From: DASSTJ01 sp035707965
GTDB lineage: Bacteria; Actinomycetota; Actinomycetes; Actinomycetales; Angustibacteraceae
Assembly: GCA_035707965.1 (NCBI GenBank)
Contig: DASSTJ010000092.1
Location: 1-28,563, forward strand
Length of the DNA stretch: 28,563 nucleotides
Direction: 5' to 3'
This document shows positions 1-6,955 of the stretch, piece by piece; the first letter of the stretch is position 1; each line of letters begins with the position of its first letter. The position numbers were made by a program, and so were the translations under genes. A model generated the notes under the pieces. That model worked only from the letters and a program-made list of their open reading frames with translations, did not search any database and was not told the origin of the DNA.

Positions 1-79
1 CGTCGTACGGCGGCAACGACTCCAGCAGCGCCCACCCCTCGGGGGTGAGCAGCGAGCGCATCGCGGTGAGGTCACTCAT
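1..79 (-). CDS. Class I SAM-dependent methyltransferase, THUMP-like (N-terminal fragment)
   Basis: Only the first 26 codons lie in the window; the gene runs off the left edge. The ATG at 79 is followed by a peptide containing LLTPEGWALLESLPPYD. From memory this resembles the N-terminus of actinobacterial class I methyltransferases with a C-terminal THUMP-like domain, which often sit next to groES. No catalytic motif is visible in the fragment. The biotin carrier gene ends 28 nt upstream on the same strand, so the two may be co-transcribed. The family call rests on a short N-terminal motif and on context, so it is tentative; the reading frame is more certain. Confidence 0.5.
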   Translation of the reverse strand, partial: MSDLTAMRSLLTPEGWALLESLPPYD

Positions 80-107
80 GCAGCGGGACGACCCAGCTCT
101 CCGGCGG

Positions 108-329
108 TTACTTGGTGTCGACGACGACGATCAGGTCGCCCTCGTTGACGACGTCGCCCTCGGCGACGCCGACCTCGGCCACCGTGCCGGCCCACTCGGT
201 CTCGACGGGGATCTCCATCTTCATCGACTCCAGCAGCACCACCATGTCGCCGACCGCCACCTCGTCACCTGGTGCCACCAGCACGTTGATGACGTTGGCC
301 ACCAGCTCGGCCTCGACCCGCTGCCTCAT
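108..329 (-). CDS. Small biotin/lipoyl carrier protein (BCCP-like, TB7.3 type)
   Basis: This 73-aa protein is a single biotinyl/lipoyl attachment domain. The motif LLESMKMEIP carries the lysine that would be biotinylated by biotin protein ligase. Its length and pattern resemble the stand-alone actinobacterial biotinylated protein TB7.3, which is about 71 aa. It lacks the long N-terminal region of fatty-acid BCCPs, so it probably serves a biotin-dependent carboxylase of unknown identity. The ATG at 329 is preceded by GGAGGG in its strand, a good ribosome binding site. Upstream in-frame codons would add an Arg-rich tail that overlaps the groES control region and were rejected. It is divergent from groES. 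The domain call is secure; the partner enzyme is unknown. Confidence 0.88.
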   Translation of the reverse strand: MRQRVEAELVANVINVLVAPGDEVAVGDMVVLLESMKMEIPVETEWAGTVAEVGVAEGDVVNEGDLIVVVDTK

Positions 330-361
330 CGACCCTCCGCAAGACGTCCTGGGCCGCGCTT

Positions 362-388
362 CTGGCACTCGGGTTGACCGAGTGCTAA
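362..388 (+). promoter_or_regulatory. CIRCE operator 1 (HrcA site) upstream of groES
   Basis: The left arm CTGGCACTC (7 of 9 to consensus) and right arm GAGTGCTAA (9 of 9) are separated by exactly 9 nt, the CIRCE geometry. HrcA binding here would repress groESL until heat shock. The spacer contains the -35 box TTGACC, so a bound repressor would block RNA polymerase directly. Confidence 0.93.
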
Positions 389-403
389 CGCGCGGCATAG
401 ATT
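374..403 (+). promoter_or_regulatory. Sigma-70-type promoter of groES-groEL
   Basis: TTGACC (374-379) and TAGATT (398-403) are separated by 18 nt. The -35 box lies in the spacer of CIRCE 1, and the predicted start near 409-411 lies at the beginning of the second CIRCE-like site. The leader to groES would be about 120 nt. Confidence 0.72.
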
Positions 404-407
404 CTGC

Positions 408-434
408 TTGGCACTCTCGGTGTGAGTGTGCCAG
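408..434 (+). promoter_or_regulatory. Second, degenerate CIRCE operator
   Basis: The left arm TTGGCACTC matches 8 of 9 consensus positions and the right arm GTGTGCCAG matches 6 of 9, again with a 9-nt spacer. The inner arms TGGCAC and GTGCCA are perfectly inverted. The site covers the predicted transcription start, giving a double operator that brackets the -10 box. Confidence 0.65.
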
Positions 435-528
435 ATCGTGAGCCCCGCTCCGACCCCCGCGACGGCGGTGCGACGGCCCACACCGCCAATCGTTCATCCG
501 CGACATTCCCGAAGGGGGAGGTCAGCAA

Positions 529-825
529 GTGTCGGTCAGCATCAAGCCGCTCGAGGACCGCATCGTGGTCAAGGCTCTCGAGGCCGAGCAGACGACGGCC
601 TCCGGGCTGGTCATCCCGGACACCGCGAAGGAGAAGCCCCAGGAGGGCGAGGTCCTCGCGATCGGTCCGGGCCGCATCGACGACAACGGCCAGCGCGTGC
701 CGCTCGACGTCAAGGTCGGCGACAAGGTCATCTACAGCAAGTACGGCGGCACCGAGGTCAAGTACGCCGGCGAGGAGCTCCTCATCCTCTCCGCCCGCGA
801 CGTCCTCGCGATCGTCGAGAAGTGA
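529..825 (+). CDS. groES: Co-chaperonin GroES (Hsp10)
   Basis: This 98-aa protein is a full-length Hsp10, the heptameric lid that caps GroEL and closes the folding chamber in the cytoplasm. It opens with SVSIKPLEDRIVVKALEAE and contains the mobile-loop region around TTASGLVIPDTAKEKPQEG; the C-terminal KYGGTEVKYAGEELLIL segment is typical of the family. The GTG start at 529 is preceded by AAGGGGGAG at about 10 nt. groEL follows after 122 nt in the same operon. Two CIRCE-type operators and a sigma-70-type promoter lie upstream, so heat-shock derepression through HrcA is expected. Confidence 0.97.
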   Translation: MSVSIKPLEDRIVVKALEAEQTTASGLVIPDTAKEKPQEGEVLAIGPGRIDDNGQRVPLDVKVGDKVIYSKYGGTEVKYAGEELLILSARDVLAIVEK

Positions 826-947
826 CGTCCGCCGGCTCCTGAGCCGGCTCGCACGACACCGCCCCGGTGGGCCCGGTTCCACCGGCGCCCCCGGGGCGGT
901 GCTGCACCCCCCACCACAGACACACCGCCGAAAGGGACAGACCACCC

Positions 948-2567
948 ATGGCCAAGACCCTGGAGTTCGACGACTCCGCCCGCCGCTCGCTCGAGGCCGG
1001 CGTCGACGCGCTCGCCAACGCCGTCAAGGTGACGCTCGGGCCGAAGGGCCGCAACGTCGTCATCAACAAGGCGTGGGGCGCGCCGACCATCACGAACGAC
1101 GGCGTGACCATCGCCCGCGAGGTCGAGCTCGAGGACCCCTACGAGAACCTCGGCGCCCAGCTCGCCAAGGAGGTCGCCACCAAGACGAACGACGTCGCGG
1201 GTGACGGCACCACGACCGCCACCGTGCTGGCGCAGGCGATGGTGCACGAGGGCCTGCGCAACGTCGCCGCCGGTGCGGCCCCGGCGGCCCTCAAGCGTGG
1301 CATCGACGCGGCCGTCGACACCGTGAGCGACGCCCTGCTGGAGGCGGCCCGCGAGGTCGACGGCAAGGACGACATCGCCCACGTCGCCACGATCTCCGCT
1401 CAGGACCGCGGCATCGGTGAGCTCATCGCCGAGGCCTTCGACAAGGTCGGCAAGGACGGCGTCATCACGGTCGAGGAGTCGTCGACCACGGCGCTGGAGC
1501 TGGACTTCACCGAGGGCATGCAGTTCGACAAGGGCTACCTGTCGCCGTACTTCGTGACGGACGCCGAGCGCATGGAGGCCGTCCTCGAGGACCCGTACGT
1601 GCTCATCCACCAGGGCAAGATCTCGGCGGTCGCCGACCTGCTGCCGCTGCTCGAGAAGGTGCTGCAGACCGGCAAGCCGCTGTTCATCGTCGCCGAGGAC
1701 GTGGAGGGCGAAGCCCTGTCGACGATCGTCGTCAACAAGATCCGCGGCACGTTCAACGCGGTGGCCGTGAAGGCTCCGGGCTTCGGCGACCGGCGCAAGG
1801 CCATGCTGCAGGACCTGGCGATCCTCACCGGTGGTCAGGTCGTCAGCGAGGAGGTCGGCCTCAAGCTCGACCAGGTCGGTCTGGACACGCTCGGCAAGGC
1901 CCGCCGCGTCGTCGTCACCAAGGACGACACGACCGTTGTCGAGGGCGCCGGCGAGCGCTCCGAGGTCGAGGGCCGGATGAACCAGATCAAGGGTGAGATC
2001 GAGCGCACCGACAGCGACTGGGACCGCGAGAAGCTGCAGGAGCGTCTGGCCAAGCTCGCCGGTGGCGTGTGCGTCATCAAGGTCGGTGCCCACACCGAGG
2101 TGGAGCTCAAGGAGAAGAAGCACCGCATCGAGGACGCCGTGTCGGCGACCCGCGCGGCCATCGAGGAGGGCATCGTCGCCGGTGGCGGCACCGCGCTCCT
2201 CCACGCCGCCTCGACGCTCGACGGCGGTCTCGGCCGGTCCGGCGACGAGGCGACCGGTGTGGCGATCGTCCGCAAGGCCGCGGCCGAGCCGCTGCGCTGG
2301 ATCGCGGAGAACGCCGGTCTGGAGGGCTACGTGGTCGTCGAGCGTGTGCGTGACCTGGGGGCCGGCAAGGGCCTCAACGCCGCGACCGGCGAGTACGGCG
2401 ACCTGCTCGCGGACGGCGTCATCGACCCGGTCAAGGTGACGCGCTCCGCGCTGCGCAACGCCGCGTCCATCGCGTCGATGGTGCTCACCACGGACACCCT
2501 GGTCGTGGAGAAGAAGGAGGAGGCGCCCGAGCCCGCCGCCGGTCACGGCCACGGGCACGGTCACTGA
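948..2567 (+). CDS. groEL: Chaperonin GroEL1 (Hsp60) with His-rich C-terminus
   Basis: This 539-aa protein is a full-length Hsp60 subunit, an ATP-driven folding chaperonin that works with GroES. The ATP-binding motif GDGTTTATVLAQAM is present near residues 85-98. The start MAKTLEFDD at 948 has AAAGGGACAG upstream; a longer frame back to 867 is not homologous and was rejected. The protein ends in AAGHGHGHGH rather than the Gly-Met tail of E. coli GroEL. Such His-rich tails mark the groES-linked GroEL1 paralogue in actinobacteria, so a second GroEL2 gene is expected elsewhere in the genome. A strong hairpin terminator follows 33 nt downstream. Confidence 0.97.
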   Translation: MAKTLEFDDSARRSLEAGVDALANAVKVTLGPKGRNVVINKAWGAPTITNDGVTIAREVELEDPYENLGAQLAKEVATKTNDVAGDGTTTATVLAQAMVHEGLRNVAAGAAPAALKRGIDAAVDTVSDALLEAAREVDGKDDIAHVATISAQDRGIGELIAEAFDKVGKDGVITVEESSTTALELDFTEGMQFDKGYLSPYFVTDAERMEAVLEDPYVLIHQGKISAVADLLPLLEKVLQTGKPLFIVAEDVEGEALSTIVVNKIRGTFNAVAVKAPGFGDRRKAMLQDLAILTGGQVVSEEVGLKLDQVGLDTLGKARRVVVTKDDTTVVEGAGERSEVEGRMNQIKGEIERTDSDWDREKLQERLAKLAGGVCVIKVGAHTEVELKEKKHRIEDAVSATRAAIEEGIVAGGGTALLHAASTLDGGLGRSGDEATGVAIVRKAAAEPLRWIAENAGLEGYVVVERVRDLGAGKGLNAATGEYGDLLADGVIDPVKVTRSALRNAASIASMVLTTDTLVVEKKEEAPEPAAGHGHGHGH

Positions 2568-2599
2568 GCACGTCGGTCAGCGGTACCACGTCTGAACGT

Positions 2600-2636
2600 A
2601 CTGCGGCCCGGCCCCCGATCGGGGCCGGGCCGCAGT
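2600..2636. terminator. Hairpin terminator between convergent groEL and whiD
   Basis: A perfect 16-bp GC-rich stem (ACTGCGGCCCGGCCCC and its complement) encloses a 5-nt loop. There is no U-tract, as is common in actinobacteria. It lies between two converging genes and can act in both directions. Confidence 0.85.
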
Positions 2637-2649
2637 CGTCTCAGGCCGA

Positions 2650-2952
2650 TCAGCTGGCGGCCGCCAGACGCCGTCCGCTCTGCTGGGCGTAGATCTGCTC
2701 ACGCTCGTCCTCGGTCATGCCACCCCAGACGCCGTAGGGCTCGCGGACCTTCAACGCGTGCGCCCTGCACTGCTGCAGCACCGGGCACGTCAGGCAGACC
2801 TGCTTGGCCTGCTCGTCGCGGCGGCGGCGCGTGGGGCCCCGCTCGCCCTCGGGGTGGAAGAAGACCGCAGGGTCCTGCTGGCGGCAGGCGCCCTCGAGCT
2901 GCCACTCCCAGAGGTCGGCGATAGGACCGGGGAGCCTCGAGATCTCAGCCAT
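2650..2952 (-). CDS. whiD: WhiB-family Fe-S transcription factor, WhiD/WhiB3 type
   Basis: This 100-aa WhiB-like protein has four cysteines at residues 23, 53, 56 and 62 that would bind a [4Fe-4S] cluster, followed by the turn motif GVWGG at 74-78 and a short basic C-terminus. The N-terminal pattern SRLPGPIADLWEWQL closely resembles Streptomyces WhiD as I remember it. Position also supports this: whiD and M. tuberculosis whiB3 both lie beside groEL1. WhiB proteins act with the principal sigma factor and respond to redox or nitric oxide; WhiD is needed for late sporulation in Streptomyces. The ATG at 2952 is preceded by AGGAAGGA on its strand. A TTGAAC/TAGGTT promoter is visible about 60-90 nt upstream. 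Confidence 0.92.
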   Translation of the reverse strand: MAEISRLPGPIADLWEWQLEGACRQQDPAVFFHPEGERGPTRRRRDEQAKQVCLTCPVLQQCRAHALKVREPYGVWGGMTEDEREQIYAQQSGRRLAAAS

Positions 2953-3258
2953 GTCTGCGTCCTTCCTGAAACGTTGCGCGTGAGAGTTGAACCAGTCGTG
3001 AAGCGATTGAGAGCAACCTAGTACCGCGTCAGAAATTGTTCAAGTAGCAATCGAGGCGAAGTTCCAGGCGCGATGTCCGGTAGATCCGGTCATCATGTGA
3101 CGCGATTCTGAGGCGTGGGTGCGTGCGACCTGGGAACTGCCTGGGAGCACAATCGGAGGGGACGGCGCGCGTGGGGAGCCGCAGGGGGGCCGTCCTCGTG
3201 GGCGTCGCCCTGGCGCTCCTCGACCCCAGCACCCCCTGATCAACTGGCAGGAGCCGTT
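2953..3258. other. Divergent intergenic region between whiD and the merR-like gene
   Basis: This 306-nt stretch holds no convincing gene. Its whiD-proximal third (about 2980-3050) is more AT-rich than its surroundings and contains the whiD promoter. The rest includes a short direct repeat (TCCGGT at about 3075 and 3084), but I could not assign a clear promoter for the merR-like gene. The space suits binding of several regulators, possibly including WhiD, BldM or the MerR protein itself. Confidence 0.5.
3015..3043 (-). promoter_or_regulatory. Promoter of whiD
   Basis: On the minus strand TTGAAC (3043-3038) is followed after exactly 17 nt by TAGGTT (3020-3015). The predicted start near 3008 gives a leader of about 55 nt to the whiD ATG. 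Confidence 0.6.
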
Positions 3259-3278
3259 GTGCACCAAGAGAATGCACA
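3258..3278. promoter_or_regulatory. Inverted repeat over the merR start codon
   Basis: TGTGCA and TGCACA are separated by 9 nt and span the GTG start of the MerR-like gene. The placement would allow autorepression or translational control, but a chance repeat cannot be excluded. Confidence 0.3.
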
Positions 3279-4275
3279 TGTGGCGAACAGACCGGACGAC
3301 GTCGAGGGCGAGGCATCTCACGCCCCGACCCTGACGGTCGCCGCCGTCGCCCGCCGGCTGGGCGTGGCCCCAGCCACCCTGCGCACGTGGGCCCGCCGCT
3401 ACGGTCTCGGGCCCAGCGCGCACACGGCCGGAGCCCATCGCCGGTACTCCGCGGAGGACCTCGGGCGCCTCGTCGTCATGCGGCGGCTGACCCACGAGGG
3501 AGTGTCGCCCGCCGACGCCGCCCGCATGGCGCTCGCCGGTGACACGGCCGACGCCGTGCCTCGGCAGACCGGCCGAGTCATCGACCTCGTGCCCGCTGAC
3601 CCTTCCGCCTCTCCCGCGCACGACCACGCGACCAGCCGGTCGGGCGGCGGCCGCGTCCTCCCGCTTCCCGACGCCACGCCGGCGGTCCGCGGGCTCGCCC
3701 GCGCCGCCATGGCGCTGGACGCCGGCGCGCTGACCGAGTCCTTCCAGCGATACCTGGAGCGGCTCAGCGTCCTGGAGGTGTGGGAGCGGCTGATGGTGCC
3801 GCTGCTGCGCGGGGTCGGCGACCGGTGGGCGTCCACGGGCGAGGGCATCGAGGTCGAGCACCTGCTGTCCGAGTCGATCCTGGGCGTCCTACGCGCCCAT
3901 GGCGCCAGAGGGCGCGACGCGCGCCACAGCGCTCCGGTGCTGCTGGCGTGCCTGGATGACGAGCAGCACGGGCTCTCGCTGCACGTCGTCGCGACGGCGC
4001 TCGCCGAACGTGGTGTCGACGTGCGCATGCTCGGCACCCGCACGCCGCTCACCGCCCTCGAGGCCGCCGTCCGCCGCTGCGGCCCTGCCGTCGTCATCGT
4101 CTGGGCCACGGTGCCTGGCCTGTCGACCGACGCGCTGTCGCGGCTGCGGGGCATCAGGCCCTCGCCGTTGGTCCTCGCCGGCGGGCCCGGGTGGCCGCCG
4201 GCCACCGGCGGTCCGACCAGTCGTCAGGTGACGGTCCAGCAGGCGGTGGACGCCACCCTGTCCGCCGTCCTCTGA
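3259..4275 (+). CDS. MerR-family regulator with CarH/LitR-like cap and B12-binding-type domain
   Basis: This 338-aa protein has an N-terminal MerR winged helix (about residues 24-75; TVAAVARRLGVAPATLRTWA and AHRRYSAEDL). A helical domain follows at about 143-215, then an alpha/beta domain at about 225-338 of the type that binds cobalamin in CarH. The cap motif W-x9-E-H is intact (W190, E200, H201). The B12-ligand motif E-x-H-x-x-G appears as E235-Q-H237-G-L-S240, so the histidine is kept and the glycine is replaced. The GTG at 3259 was chosen because AGGAG lies 5 nt upstream; a longer frame from 3115 has no family-like sequence. It is divergent from whiD and upstream of bldM. A light- or B12-responsive role is inference. 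Confidence 0.8.
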   Translation: MHQENAHVANRPDDVEGEASHAPTLTVAAVARRLGVAPATLRTWARRYGLGPSAHTAGAHRRYSAEDLGRLVVMRRLTHEGVSPADAARMALAGDTADAVPRQTGRVIDLVPADPSASPAHDHATSRSGGGRVLPLPDATPAVRGLARAAMALDAGALTESFQRYLERLSVLEVWERLMVPLLRGVGDRWASTGEGIEVEHLLSESILGVLRAHGARGRDARHSAPVLLACLDDEQHGLSLHVVATALAERGVDVRMLGTRTPLTALEAAVRRCGPAVVIVWATVPGLSTDALSRLRGIRPSPLVLAGGPGWPPATGGPTSRQVTVQQAVDATLSAVL

Positions 4276-4380
4276 CACCAGGATCGTCGGCACCTCAGCT
4301 CTCAGGTCCGGCCACCCACGTGCCGATACCGACAGAGCACCGGCCGGAGGAGCGCTCTGGCCGGACCGAGAGGAGCGTGC

Positions 4381-4995
4381 ATGGCGACCGTCATGGTGTG
4401 CGACGACTCACCGCTGGCGCGGGAGACGCTGCGCCGTAGCGTGGCCACCATCGCGGGGGTCACCCGCGTGCTCGCAGCCGCCACCGGAGAGGAGGCCGTG
4501 GCCCGATGGCCGGTCGAGCGTCCCTCGCTCGTGCTGATGGACGTCCGGATGCCCGGTCTCGGCGGCATCGAGGCCACCCGGAGGCTGCTCGCCCTGCATC
4601 CTGAGGCCAGTATCCTCATGGTGACCATGGCCGAGGACGTGGATGGTGTCGCCCGTGCCGTCGCCGCGGGTGCCCGGGGCTACGTCGCCAAGGACGCGTC
4701 CCGCGAGGAGCTCGCCGCCACCGTCGTCCAGGCGATCACCGACGCCGCGTGGCGCCGTTCAGCCCCTGCCAGCACCCCGGGACCGGGTCGGGCTCCGCAG
4801 CCCAGCCTCACCGAGCGCGAGCTGCAGGTGCTCACGGGCATGAGCCGTGGCCGCTCCAACGCCGAGATCGGCAAGGAGCTGTACCTCTCCGAGGACACCG
4901 TGAAGACGCACGCGCGCCGCCTCTTCCGCAAGCTCAGTGCGGCAGACCGGGCCCAGGCCGTCGCGGTCGGCTTCCGCTGGGGGCTCGTGCACTGA
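4381..4995 (+). CDS. bldM: BldM-type NarL/FixJ response regulator
   Basis: This 204-aa protein has a receiver domain (residues 1-120) and a LuxR-type helix-turn-helix (about 140-200; SNAEIGKELYLSEDTVKTHA). The acidic pocket D8/D9, phospho-acceptor-position D54, T81 and K103 are all present. The opening MVCDDSPLARETLRRSVATI and the end AVAVGFRWGLV match Streptomyces BldM closely as I recall it, and bldM neighbours whiD there too. In Streptomyces, BldM regulates development as a homodimer or with WhiI, and D54 is reported to be dispensable. No histidine kinase is adjacent, so this looks like an orphan regulator. GAGAGGAG precedes the ATG. The sigD gene found near here in related genomes is absent. 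Confidence 0.9.
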   Translation: MATVMVCDDSPLARETLRRSVATIAGVTRVLAAATGEEAVARWPVERPSLVLMDVRMPGLGGIEATRRLLALHPEASILMVTMAEDVDGVARAVAAGARGYVAKDASREELAATVVQAITDAAWRRSAPASTPGPGRAPQPSLTERELQVLTGMSRGRSNAEIGKELYLSEDTVKTHARRLFRKLSAADRAQAVAVGFRWGLVH

Positions 4996-5039
4996 CGTCC
5001 GCCCCGCCGAGCAGGTTCGTCGCCTCGCCGTCGGGTCGT

Positions 5040-5045
5040 TAGAAT
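5040..5045 (+). promoter_or_regulatory. Possible -10 box of guaB
   Basis: TAGAAT lies 56 nt before the guaB ATG. The best -35 candidate, TTCGTC at 5016-5021, is 18 nt upstream and weak. A roughly 50-nt leader would result. Confidence 0.4.
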
Positions 5046-5101
5046 CGGGTACCGGCTCGCACTGCCGGTTCGGTGTCGGCGATTCCTGGAAGGCGGCGTG
5101 C

Positions 5102-6601
5102 ATGAGCGAAGTCCCCGAGAAGTTCGCGACGCTCGGCCTCACCTTCGACGACGTGCTGCTGCAGCCGTCCGAGAGCGACGTGATCCCCTCGGAGGTCGAC
5201 ACCTCCTCGCGCGTCTCCCGACGCATCACGGTGCGGGTGCCGCTGCTGTCGTCGGCGATGGACACCGTCACCGAGGCGCGGATGGCGATCGCGATGGCCC
5301 GCCAGGGCGGCCTGGGCGTGCTGCACCGCAACCTGTCCATCGACGACCAGGCCAGCCAGGTCGACCTCGTGAAGCGGTCCGAGTCGGGCATGATCAGCCA
5401 TCCCGTCACCACCGGCCCGGGCGCCACGCTGGCCGAGGTCGACGCGCTGTGCGCCCACTACCGGGTGTCCGGCCTGCCGGTGGTGGACGACGACGGCCTG
5501 CTGCTCGGTATCGTGACCAACCGCGACCTGCGCTTCGAGTCCGACCAGAGCCGCCTCGTGCGGGACGTCATGACGCCCATGCCGCTCGTGACCGGCGGCG
5601 TGGGCATCTCGCCGGACGACGCGATGTCGCTGCTCGGCAAGCACAAGGTCGAGAAGCTGCCGCTCGTCGATGACGACGGTCGGCTCCGGGGTCTGATCAC
5701 CGTCAAGGACTTCGCCAAGAGCGAGAAGTACCCGCTGGCGACCAAGGACGAGCAGGGCCGCCTGCGCGTCGGTGCCGCCGTGGGGATCTTCGACGACGCC
5801 TGGAAGCGCGCCATGGCGCTGGTCGAGGCGGGCGTCGACATGGTGGTCGTCGACATGGCGCACGCCCACTCTCGCGCGGTGCTCGACATGATCGCCCGCC
5901 TCAAGCGTGAGTCTGCCGCTGCCCACGTCGACGTCGTCGGCGGCAACGTCGCGACCCGGGCAGCCGCCCAGGCGCTGGTGGATGCTGGCGCCGACGGGGT
6001 CAAGGTGGGTGTCGGGCCAGGCTCCATCTGCACCACCCGCGTGGTCGCTGGCGTCGGCGTCCCGCAGGTGACGGCGATCTACGAGGCATCGCAGGCGTGC
6101 CGGCCCGCGGGTGTGCCGGTGATCGGGGACGGCGGCCTGCAGTACTCGGGGGACATCGCGAAGGCTCTCGTTGCCGGCGCCGACACGGTGATGATCGGGT
6201 CGTTGCTCGCGGGCTGCGAGGAGAGCCCGGGTGAGCTCGCGTTCATCAACGGCAAGCAGTTCAAGTCCTACCGCGGCATGGGCTCGCTGGGTGCCCAGCA
6301 GTCGCGGGGGCTGCAGCGCTCGTTCTCCAAGGACCGCTACTTCCAGAACGACGTGGCTTCGGACGACCAGATCGTGCCCGAGGGCATCGAGGGCGCAGTG
6401 CCGTACCGGGGTGCTCTCGCCCAGGTGGCGCACCAGCTCGTAGGGGGGTTGCGGCAGTCGATGTTCTACTGCGGCGCTGGCACCATCGGTGAGCTGCAGC
6501 AGAACGGCCGCTTCGTGCGCATCACGGCGGCCGGGCTCAAGGAGTCGCACCCCCACGACATCCAGATGACGGTCGAGGCGCCGAACTACTCGGGCCGCTG
6601 A
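5102..6601 (+). CDS. guaB: IMP dehydrogenase GuaB
   Basis: This 499-aa enzyme oxidises IMP to XMP with NAD+, the committed step of GMP synthesis. The barrel begins at FATLGLTFDDVLLQPSESDV. Two CBS domains are inserted at about residues 98-205 (PVTTGPG... and DVMTPMPLVT...). The catalytic loop GVGPGSICTTR carries C310, and the mobile flap MGSLGAQQSRG is intact. The ATG at 5102 begins the family-like sequence; earlier in-frame codons run back into bldM and were rejected. A strong terminator follows at once, so guaB is probably monocistronic. The guaB3 paralogue lies downstream and guaA further along. Confidence 0.97.
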   Translation: MSEVPEKFATLGLTFDDVLLQPSESDVIPSEVDTSSRVSRRITVRVPLLSSAMDTVTEARMAIAMARQGGLGVLHRNLSIDDQASQVDLVKRSESGMISHPVTTGPGATLAEVDALCAHYRVSGLPVVDDDGLLLGIVTNRDLRFESDQSRLVRDVMTPMPLVTGGVGISPDDAMSLLGKHKVEKLPLVDDDGRLRGLITVKDFAKSEKYPLATKDEQGRLRVGAAVGIFDDAWKRAMALVEAGVDMVVVDMAHAHSRAVLDMIARLKRESAAAHVDVVGGNVATRAAAQALVDAGADGVKVGVGPGSICTTRVVAGVGVPQVTAIYEASQACRPAGVPVIGDGGLQYSGDIAKALVAGADTVMIGSLLAGCEESPGELAFINGKQFKSYRGMGSLGAQQSRGLQRSFSKDRYFQNDVASDDQIVPEGIEGAVPYRGALAQVAHQLVGGLRQSMFYCGAGTIGELQQNGRFVRITAAGLKESHPHDIQMTVEAPNYSGR

Positions 6602-6610
6602 GACGCATCC

Positions 6611-6656
6611 CAACGGGGCGGTCTGGTGCCAGATGCGACACCAGACCGCCCCGTTG
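6611..6656. terminator. Hairpin terminator after guaB
   Basis: A perfect 18-bp stem (CAACGGGGCGGTCTGGTG with its complement at 6639-6656) surrounds a 10-nt loop. It lies between guaB and the convergent small membrane protein gene and probably serves both. Confidence 0.88.
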
Positions 6657-6670
6657 CTGCGTGGTGATGC

Positions 6671-6937
6671 TCAGCTGTCCTGCTGGCTCGACCGCACCCG
6701 TCGCTTGCGACGCTCGTCGAGCACCAGGCCGACGACGCTCACGACGACCACGAAGACGACGTCGATCATCAGCGCCTCATAGCTGAACCGGCCGACCCAG
6801 GCGAGGATCACCAGCGCGAGGAAGGGCAGGTTGCCGAGGATCCGGAGCAGGTAGGCGGTTCGACCGCCGGCACGGCGCTCAAGCCCGAAGAACGGCATCA
6901 TCCACACACCGGCGACGACGGCGATCAGGTAGTCCAT
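6671..6937 (-). CDS. Small integral membrane protein, unknown function
   Basis: This 88-aa protein has three hydrophobic stretches (about residues 3-18, 30-48 and 54-73) and a basic, polar C-terminal tail (DERRKRRVRSSQQDS). I do not recognise a family. It starts 18 nt after the stop of the exported protein on the same strand, so the two are probably one transcript. The ribosome binding site is weak (GAGA). The coupling to an exported Cys-containing protein suggests an immunity, anchoring or export partner, but nothing in the sequence proves this. Confidence 0.65.
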   Translation of the reverse strand: MDYLIAVVAGVWMMPFFGLERRAGGRTAYLLRILGNLPFLALVILAWVGRFSYEALMIDVVFVVVVSVVGLVLDERRKRRVRSSQQDS

Positions 6938-6955
6938 CGAATCTCAGCCGACCGA

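Noticed and set aside
732..2564. 610-codon open frame on the minus strand opposite groEL
   Set aside because: It is a GC-rich antisense frame. Its protein is Arg/Asp/Gly/Val-rich without domain motifs, while the plus strand encodes full-length GroEL.
4287..4326. Terminator between the MerR-like gene and bldM
   Set aside because: TCGGCAC and GTGCCGA form only a 7-bp stem with a 26-nt loop, too weak to call.
5039..6613. 524-codon minus-strand frame opposite guaB
   Set aside because: It is low-complexity and matches no family; guaB on the other strand is complete with all catalytic motifs.
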